Shown here: piece by piece, positions 9,113 through 15,700 of the stretch
Layout of the letters: each line of letters starts with the position of its first letter
Numbering within the stretch: the stretch's first letter is position 1
Assembly (NCBI GenBank): GCA_934281515.1
Contig: CAKQXG010000019.1
Span: 1 to 21,590 of the forward strand
Length of the DNA: 21,590 nucleotides
Reading direction: 5' to 3'
Origin: an uncultured Clostridia bacterium
Lineage (GTDB): Bacteria; Bacillota; Clostridia; Christensenellales; CAG-314
Notes under the pieces: model-generated
What the model saw: the letters and a program-made list of their open reading frames with translations, nothing else
What the model was told of the DNA's origin: nothing
The model's database searches: none
Program-made: the position numbers and the translations under genes

Positions 9113-9738
9113 TGAACAAAAGAATTCTGGCAGCACTGCTGTGCGTTGTGCTTGTGGTAAGCGTGTTTGTGCTTGTCGCTTGTGTAAAAGATCCTGATAA
9201 CCCCCAACCCGACAATCCTCCGCAACCGCAAAAGACGGTGTACGACACGCTTAACGAACTTGCGGCAAAGTCGCATGAAAGCGGCAAACTGACTGTGGTT
9301 ACCACCGTAGGTGACGACGTGCTTACAAGCATTTATACACTGACTACGACTGCCGACGGAATCAAGGTAGAGTACCGGATACAAACGTTGACAACAATGT
9401 CCGTTGACGGGCCTGCTACCGAACGCATCGCTACTACAAGCGGCAGTTACGTTGTTAAAGACGGAAAAGTGGTGCAGCAAAACGGTCAAAACTGCGACAT
9501 AGCGTTGGAAACCGTATCGGCGCAAGGCATTAAGTTTGACAAGGCTTACTTTAGTGACGTCAAAGAGTCCGACGGCAAATTTGTAGCAAAAGTAACAAAC
9601 GTAAATGGTTTTCTCGGCAACGTCGCGGCAACGGACATGGCGACGGAAGTAACCTACACCGCTCGGGCGTTGTCGACATTAAAAATAACTTACGCCACAA
9701 CAAATGCACAAGTAGTTGTCGAATACGAATTTGACTAA
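9112..9738 (+). CDS. Small lipoprotein of unknown function
   Basis: A 208-residue predicted lipoprotein. It has a basic start (MNKR), a long hydrophobic stretch and a lipobox LVAC with Cys24 as the lipidated residue, then a short proline-rich linker (DNPQPDNPPQPQ). The remaining 165 residues alternate polar and hydrophobic positions as in a beta-rich fold, with segments such as KLTVVTTVGDDVLTSIYTLT and TLKITYATTNAQVVVEYEFD; the overall look is of LolA/LppX-like or similar small lipid- or ligand-holding lipoproteins, but I do not recognise the family. Its start overlaps the stop of the repeat-protein gene by one base (TAATG), implying translational coupling and a shared role at the outer face of the membrane. 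It is the last gene of the first unit; a strong terminator follows 113 nt later. Confidence 0.8.
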   Translation: MNKRILAALLCVVLVVSVFVLVACVKDPDNPQPDNPPQPQKTVYDTLNELAAKSHESGKLTVVTTVGDDVLTSIYTLTTTADGIKVEYRIQTLTTMSVDGPATERIATTSGSYVVKDGKVVQQNGQNCDIALETVSAQGIKFDKAYFSDVKESDGKFVAKVTNVNGFLGNVAATDMATEVTYTARALSTLKITYATTNAQVVVEYEFD

Positions 9739-9774
9739 AACGGTTGTATAAAGAGTGTAAATAGTTTTCTTCTT

Positions 9775-9847
9775 CGGTTGTAAAAACAGCCGTGAGATAA
9801 ACGCAAGACCTGGCAAACCACCCAAGGCGAAGTCATGTGTTTACTCA
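9775..9847 (+). ncRNA. Candidate structured RNA in the 3' region
   Basis: Two potential helices sit in tandem. The first is CGGTTGT (9775-9781) paired with ACAGCCG (9786-9792) around an AAAA loop. The second begins one base later: TGAG plus TAAAC (9793-9796, 9798-9802, one bulged A) pairs with GTTTACTCA (9839-9847), a 9-bp stem. It encloses a GC-richer interior that can form either GAC/GTC (9807-9809 with 9832-9834) or a bulged CCTGG/CCAAGG helix. A strong terminator follows. I do not match it to a known riboswitch or RNA class. It could be a 3'-UTR-derived RNA, an attenuator or an RNA-stabilising structure. Confidence 0.3.
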
Positions 9848-9851
9848 AAAT

Positions 9852-9899
9852 AAAAAACGTGTGAGGCAAGTATATTTTGCTTCGCACGTTTTTTATTTG
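9852..9899 (+). terminator. Strong, potentially bidirectional terminator
   Basis: An 18-bp stem (9852-9869 with 9877-9894, two G-U pairs) begins with AAAAAACGTG and ends with CACGTTTTTT, around the 7-nt loop GTATATT. The A-run on one side and T-run on the other allow termination in both directions. It ends the GH127 / repeat-protein / lipoprotein unit and separates it from the second unit. Confidence 0.88.
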
Positions 9900-10146
9900 C
9901 AGGCGGGTGTAAATTGTTTGTCGGTTCAAAGTTTTGGGAAATGCACGTTATGTACACATTGTAGTAGAAGTCATTATTTAAATCAAATTTTTTAGTTTCT
10001 TTACTTCGCTATAGTTGTTTTGCCCAGAAATCTTTTGTGCAGATTTTAAGTCGTCGCAAGTTTTTGTATATTAAACTTTTCACGTCCGACATTCTGTAAG
10101 CTGCTCTTTTGTGTAGTTTTGGACAATTAAAAAGTAGTTTTTGGGG
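9895..10146. other. A/T-rich intergenic stretch without a gene
   Basis: This is the middle of the 534-bp gap between the two transcription units. I see no convincing open frame with a ribosome binding site. The only structure noted is a weak 6-bp hairpin, AAATCT (10028-10033) with AGATTT (10041-10046). The stretch is clearly richer in A and T than the flanking genes, and may contain upstream regulatory sites of the promoter at 10147 that I cannot identify. Confidence 0.5.
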
Positions 10147-10174
10147 TTGACTTGGCTTTTTTTTGTGTTATCAT
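10147..10174 (+). promoter_or_regulatory. Promoter of the second operon
   Basis: TTGACT (10147-10152) and TATCAT (10169-10174) are separated by 16 bp, each one mismatch from the sigma-A consensus. Transcription would start near 10181, giving a leader of about 90 nt before ATG 10273. No other equally good promoter is seen downstream until the window ends, so it probably drives the whole unit through the ABC transporter. Confidence 0.6.
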
Positions 10175-10235
10175 AGTTGTAGAAGGGCATTTTGTACAGT
10201 TTATTTTCGACACAAAATCTAATTGGTAAAAAAAT

Positions 10236-10249
10236 AAATATCGATATTT
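10236..10249. promoter_or_regulatory. 14-bp perfect palindrome in the leader of the second operon
   Basis: AAATATCGATATTT is a perfect palindrome lying between the predicted transcription start and the ribosome binding site (GGGAGG, 10262-10267). Its position suits a repressor operator acting as a roadblock. The A/T-rich composition lowers its weight, and I found no second copy in the AraC/GH127 spacer or before 12724. Confidence 0.3.
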
Positions 10250-10261
10250 TTAGTTGCAAAC

Positions 10262-10267
10262 GGGAGG
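10262..10267 (+). promoter_or_regulatory. Ribosome binding site fixing the start at 10273
   Basis: GGGAGG lies 5 nt before ATG 10273. An in-frame ATG at 10192 would add 27 residues ahead of a complete lipoprotein signal peptide and has no ribosome binding site, so the later start is chosen. Confidence 0.8.
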
Positions 10268-10272
10268 TATGT

Positions 10273-12618
10273 ATGAAAACGGTACGCAAAAACTGCGTTA
10301 TTCTGTCTTTATTATGCGTTTTAATCTTAACATTGTGTTTGGTTTCGTGTAACGACCATAGCGAAATAAAGGTAGAAATAGTAGGCAACTCTCCCGTAGA
10401 GCTTGCAGTGGGCGAGGTTGTCACCGACGAAATTTTAACAAGCGGCGTAAAAGCGACCGTAAACGAATCGACACAAAACGTTACAATCTACGTTGTGGAC
10501 AAAAACGATCTGGATGTTTCAAAAGTCGGAGAGTATACCGTTGTGTTGGGTGTAAAACTCGACGGAGAGATAGTATACGACCGACACGGTGCGGTTACTT
10601 GTCAAAGAAAAGTAACCGTAAGAGAAACGTTTTATGCCGACGTTAAGTTTTCGTGTGCAAGCGATTTATATTTTGTAAAAGGTCAAACGTTTACAAGTCA
10701 AACGTTGCTTGACGGTTGTAGCGTAAGCGAAGGTTTTAGTTTGTATGTAAGGGACGAAACGGGACTAAACGTAAATTTGGTCGGGACTTATCGAGTGTAC
10801 TTCGGAGTAAAAAAACAAGATAAAATCGTAAAAAAAGACTCCGAAACCGAACTTATTTTTACAAGAGAAATAGTAGTTTTCGATAGTTTGGAAAAGGACG
10901 ACATTACATTCTATTTCAACGACGAAATAGAACACGAACCCGTCTATATTCAACATGAAAGCGGTGTAACACAGCTTGAAATACTCGACGAGGCGATAAG
11001 CGGCGTTTCCGCAAAGGATGACGACTTTAACTCGTACGACGTGCAAATCGTAGCTTTTGACGAAATCGACAGCGCGGTTAAGGGCGAATATAACGTGACA
11101 ATAGGCGCATTTTATAAAAATCAGCCCCTGATAAGCAACGGACAAAAGGTAGAAGTTCGCCGAAAAGTCGTGGTAAAGCAGTTTGAAAAATTGTCCCGCC
11201 CCGAAAACGTTTCGGTCGGCGAAGGCAAAAACGCCGGTTGTATCGTGTTTGACAATCCGCCGTATGCGCAAGGTTTTACGGTAAAGATAGTCAACTTGGG
11301 ACAAATGTATTCCGCAGAGGCAGTTGCCGAAATCGACTCGCAACAAAACGTTGTGTCGCTAGGCTTTTGCAACCTGCCCGACGGCGATTATACCGTATTC
11401 GTCAATGCCAGTTCCAAAGGATTTGCCGATTCGGACTATTCGGAAGGTTGCAATGTCGAGTATAAAGTGTTTGCAAACTACTCTGCAAACGACATAGCCG
11501 TCTGGCAAAACAGCGACCACGGAGAACCGTCTTTTGACAAAAAAAGCGGCACTGCAAAAATTACAACCACTCGTGACGGTTGGGGCAAAGCGAAAAGCGG
11601 CGAGTTTAGTTTGGACTACTCTCTAAATCCGTTGCTTGCGTTGGATATATACAAGGTGGACAGCGCTTATTTTGCTACGTTGTTTGTAGACAAAACGGAA
11701 ATAAAGATAATAGACGACACTCGTAAAAACCTACCCGTTACGGCAACCATTCCGAAGGGAGGTAACAACGATATCGTAAAAGCCGCGCTTATCGTAGGTC
11801 CTACCGGTGGCGGACCGAGCGTTTACATACGCTCCGCACGTGTTTTTGCGCTTAATACGGTAGGTCAAGCCGAACTGAATCGGCCGTTGGAAACTCCGCA
11901 AAACATGCGTTTGGGCGACAACGGATATTCGGTAACATGGAACGCAATAAAAAGATGCGAAGGCTACTCCGTGCTTGTAAAGAAATATGCGGAACAAACG
12001 GTTGTCGCTTCGGATGTTGTCACTGAAAACTCTTTTGCCGTAGCAAACTTGCCTGTGGGACAATACACCATCGAAGTTATGGCAAAAGGCAAGCCCCCTT
12101 ATACGATAGATTCCTCCGTAGCAACGTTTAGTTTCAGCGTAAACAGTTATGCAATGTTTAATGCGCAACAAATATCGTCGTTCGGCAATTCCTGGCACAG
12201 CGCCAAGGTTGCTTACGACAAAACTACCGAGCGTGCGGTGTTTAACCACAGCGGCAATGTTGATTACGGTGCGGTAGGATGCAATCCCATAAACGTTGAT
12301 TTGTCACGCAAGCCGGTAGCGGTGTTGACGGATGTGTTTGTAAAGGGTGGTTTTTTGGCTCGCGGGTACTTTGGTTCGTCGAAAATGTTTGTGATGCAGC
12401 ATGACACCGTTCCGCAAAACCGAGAGGGACAAAGTTATGCCAACATTTACAAACCATTGTGGATAGATGCAGACGGCAACCTTATTCCCGAAGCAAGCGG
12501 AACGATTGCTTCTCCGCAAGGGCAGGGTGGCTACTCGTTTATGATAGGTTTTTGCAAAGGCAAAGACTCTCGCGTTTCGGTAAAATCGCTAAGTATAGTG
12601 TATCTGGAAGCAATTTGA
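10273..12618 (+). CDS. Surface lipoprotein with Ig-like, Fn3-like and repeated beta modules
   Basis: A 781-residue predicted lipoprotein: basic start, hydrophobic stretch and lipobox LVSC with Cys26 lipidated. Three Ig-like repeats follow (about 33-118, 121-203 and 209-302). Each ends in a strand like VSKVGEYTVVLGVK, VNLVGTYRVYFGVK or VKGEYNVTIGAFY, then K-V-V/T-V, reminiscent of Big_3/HYR-type bacterial Ig domains. An Fn3-like domain (about 307-403) opens with LSRPENVSVGE, and a second (about 535-622) with LETPQNMRLGDNGYSVTWN. After each Fn3 comes a module (about 405-529 and 626-781) carrying the motif DYSLNP (448-453) or DLSRKP (676-681). The same module recurs in the next gene's protein. 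No catalytic motif is seen, so it probably binds glycan or scaffolds the neighbouring enzyme at the membrane. It is the first gene of its unit; the 105-nt gap to the next gene has no terminator, so the two are probably co-transcribed. Confidence 0.85.
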   Translation: MKTVRKNCVILSLLCVLILTLCLVSCNDHSEIKVEIVGNSPVELAVGEVVTDEILTSGVKATVNESTQNVTIYVVDKNDLDVSKVGEYTVVLGVKLDGEIVYDRHGAVTCQRKVTVRETFYADVKFSCASDLYFVKGQTFTSQTLLDGCSVSEGFSLYVRDETGLNVNLVGTYRVYFGVKKQDKIVKKDSETELIFTREIVVFDSLEKDDITFYFNDEIEHEPVYIQHESGVTQLEILDEAISGVSAKDDDFNSYDVQIVAFDEIDSAVKGEYNVTIGAFYKNQPLISNGQKVEVRRKVVVKQFEKLSRPENVSVGEGKNAGCIVFDNPPYAQGFTVKIVNLGQMYSAEAVAEIDSQQNVVSLGFCNLPDGDYTVFVNASSKGFADSDYSEGCNVEYKVFANYSANDIAVWQNSDHGEPSFDKKSGTAKITTTRDGWGKAKSGEFSLDYSLNPLLALDIYKVDSAYFATLFVDKTEIKIIDDTRKNLPVTATIPKGGNNDIVKAALIVGPTGGGPSVYIRSARVFALNTVGQAELNRPLETPQNMRLGDNGYSVTWNAIKRCEGYSVLVKKYAEQTVVASDVVTENSFAVANLPVGQYTIEVMAKGKPPYTIDSSVATFSFSVNSYAMFNAQQISSFGNSWHSAKVAYDKTTERAVFNHSGNVDYGAVGCNPINVDLSRKPVAVLTDVFVKGGFLARGYFGSSKMFVMQHDTVPQNREGQSYANIYKPLWIDADGNLIPEASGTIASPQGQGGYSFMIGFCKGKDSRVSVKSLSIVYLEAI

Positions 12619-12677
12619 TAGGATTAGGGAATAGCAAACAAAATTAAAAAGGGAATGCTAAGTCAAATTGTCGATTG

Positions 12678-12691
12678 TAGCGGCACCGCTA
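12678..12691. repeat. GC-rich palindrome flanked by TGTCGA direct repeats
   Basis: TAGCGG-CA-CCGCTA is a 6-bp inverted repeat with a 2-base centre, lying 32 bp before the start of the 1786-residue protein. The hexamer TGTCGA occurs on both sides at 12669-12674 and 12692-12697. It could be an operator, an RNA hairpin that tunes translation or mRNA decay, or chance. Confidence 0.35.
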
Positions 12692-12723
12692 TGTCGAAGC
12701 ACCGATAAAAGGGGAAACACATT

Positions 12724-15700
12724 ATGAATAATAAAAAAGTAGGATTGATATCCTTGACGTTGGTTCTGATCCTATGTGTTGGCGTAACGCTTGTAAATTT
12801 TAACATGGCGCAAGCGGACGGCAAAACGCAAATATCGATCAGCCGTATGGACAATCTTCCGTCTGTGGCTACCGACTACGTTTACAAGGATTGGAAGCAA
12901 ACCACCAAAGATTACGTCGACTACGTGTTGAGCGAATCGTCGGTATACGACGGCCCGGATCCGTGGGGAAATTCGTTGGCGGAAAACCCCTCAAAAGTCG
13001 TTTCTTACGAGGACGCGAGCAACATAGACGCCTTTTTTGAAGAAACGGGTAATAAATATTGGTCGATACGCACATATTTGGGACTTACGGGCGGTTCGGT
13101 AGAAGCAATAAACTCCATTGCCGCGATACTTTCGGGTGCGCAAATAGGGCTGGACATGACAAACTACTCGGTAAACGGACAAACGCCTCGCAATTATGTA
13201 AGAGATATGGTGGCGTTTTATCAGGCCGAAAGCGGTTTTAACGTCGTCCTTAACAATGCAACGGGCTCTGGAGGGTCGTTCTGGTACGCATTGCTGCCCG
13301 GCTGCCTGTTTAGCAATCTCTATCAATACTATCCGCAAGAAACGTATCTGAAAGAAATAATCGTGGAAATGTCAAAAGTGTGGTTGCAATGTGTGGAAAA
13401 CATGGGAGGAGCCAACTGTGACTTTTCTAACTGTCAAGGTTACGACATCAGTACAAGCAAACCCACATATTCAGCGTGGAAAGAACCCGACGCGGCGGCG
13501 GGATTGGCGTATATTTTGTACGGCGGTTACAGCGTCGCCAAGGACGATCCTTCTTATGCAAGTCTGGCGTCCGGATTTCTGACAGGAAGTATATGGTGTA
13601 TGGACTTTTTGGAAGGGCTGGATTACTCGCCTTTTTACGAAGTTCTTACTTTCCTTGCACCGTCTGTCGCCTCCAAACTTAATGCTTTACACGGCAAAAA
13701 CTACGACTTGACCAAGTACATAAACTGGACGCTGGACGGTTCCAGTAGGGTGCGTAGCGGTTGGGGTATGATAAACGAAAGTTGGGGCGGCAAACATACC
13801 TACGGACTTATGGGAAGCTTGACGGACGGAGGCGGTTATGCTTTTGCAATGAACACGTTTGACGCCGCATGGGGCTTTGTGCCTATGGTCAAATACGACA
13901 CTCGTTACGCAGACTCGATCGGCAAATGGATGCTGAATGCTTCCAACTCGGCAAGATACTTTTACGGCGACAGCCTACCCTTGGACGGGGAAACGATAAC
14001 CGACACCGTAAACGGAAAAACTTATTCTCATTGGAGTGGTTATTATCAGGCAAACAATTATTTCTCGCATGAAGACAAGGAATCGAGTTTTATAGCGTAT
14101 GAAGGTTTGCGTAAGTATCGCAAAGGTTTTCGCCGCACGGGCGAAAGCAGCAAGTCTTTCTTCTCGGACGAACATTCGCCTTACGCAAGCGGAGATGCCT
14201 TTACGTTGTGGGTAAAAAACGAAAGTGCTACCGACCTGGGATTGTACGGTTCGTCGCATGTAGGATTTTTCGGTTCGATCATTTCGGCAACGGACGTGCC
14301 GCAAATTTTGCGACTAGACCTTAACGCAGCAGACTATTTCGGGCAAAACAGTTATCCGCAGTACTTGTACTACAATCCTTACAATCAAGTCAAGACCGTA
14401 AGTTACAAAAGGTCCGACATAAACGCTCGTCTTTACGACGCGATAAACAAAAAGTTTATCGATACGCAGGGCAGTGGCGAAACAGTGACGTTTAATGCTG
14501 CGGCAAATTCGGCAACTGTGGTGGTAGAATTGCCCGCGGAAGGCGAGGTTATATCACAAAACGGCATCTACTACTTAAACGGTGTTTACGTAACGTCGTC
14601 GCGCAGCACATTGTTTGCTACGGTTGACAAGTACGAAGACGGCGCATGGACGTCGATAAGCAACGGCGACAAGGTCAACGGCAAAATCCGTGTGTCTGCG
14701 TCTGCCGATATAGATCCTACCACAAGCGTAACGCATTTTGCGCTTTCGGTTGCGGGTAAAGAGATTTGTTCGCAAAACGATATTCCGCAAGATTATGTAG
14801 AAGTGGACCTTTCTTCCGATGATTTCCGTAGCGGAAACGGCAAAATAGAAGTGACTTTGGAGCTTGCAAACGGTAGTTCGCTAAAAAAATCCATATCGAT
14901 TATCGTTGCAAAGTCCAAGCTGGAAGAGGTGATGAGTTTCGACACGGTCAACGAACAAACCGAAGCGTTTGCCGCCAACAAGGAGGCGTGGAACAACGGC
15001 AAGTACAACGATTTGCCCTTCGATTGCGACGTAACGTCTACGCAAGACGCAACTAAAATTACTAACGTAGGCGACAAAGGCTTCGGATCGGCTTTTACAA
15101 GGTTTTACGGTGTTGACTTGTCACGTACGCCGATATTGGAATTTGACATAAACCAAGTAAGTAGTTTGTGGGCGCTTAAAGTGTTTGTAGAAGGCGGCTC
15201 CGATACGGGGTATTACATCGTTATCGATACCGACGAAACGGGACACTACAACTTCGACCTTCTCGAATCGATAAAGAGTGCAGACAGAACCTTTGATTTG
15301 GAAGGCGTGCAAAGCATATCCGTGTGGATTTTGCCCACGGGCGGAACAAACTGTTACGTAACGATAAGCAATCTTAAAATATACTATTTGTTCGACTTCC
15401 CCGTGGTAGAAGAACCGTCCGTATACGAATGGGGCTTTACGTTTACAACGGGACACATCAATCTGTGGCAATCGCAAGACGACAACGCCACGGTGAGATA
15501 CAACGACGGATTGACGGAACTCTGCTTTTCGTCGGACGGTAAAGTGGCAAGTCCTTACGTTTATACCGATTTGTCGCGCAATCCCGTTTTTAACGTCGTT
15601 ATCGGTAACGCCGAAGGCGAGTATTCGTTGGGTGTAGCGTTTGAGGGCGACGACGCCGTTTACCTTTTGGCGACAAACCTTTCGGGTGCGTCAAAACAAA

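Noticed and set aside
7538..9136. Long minus-strand open frame (532 codons) opposite the repeat protein, and a similar 388-codon one at 2381-3547
   Set aside because: Both lie wholly or almost wholly inside well-supported plus-strand genes, have Cys/His/Val-rich translations without domains, and lack ribosome binding sites. They are reverse-strand shadows of the plus-strand codon usage.
9803..9834. Resemblance of GCAAGACCTGGCAAACC to the core of a c-di-GMP-I riboswitch
   Set aside because: Only the short GGCAAACC stretch is similar; the paired arms and the second conserved half are missing, and the position at the 3' end of an operon is wrong for a riboswitch of that gene.
12619..12723. Terminator between the Ig/Fn3 lipoprotein gene and the giant gene
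   Set aside because: The palindrome at 12678-12691 has only a 2-base centre and no following T-run; GGGAATAGC and GGGAATGCT are direct, not inverted, repeats.
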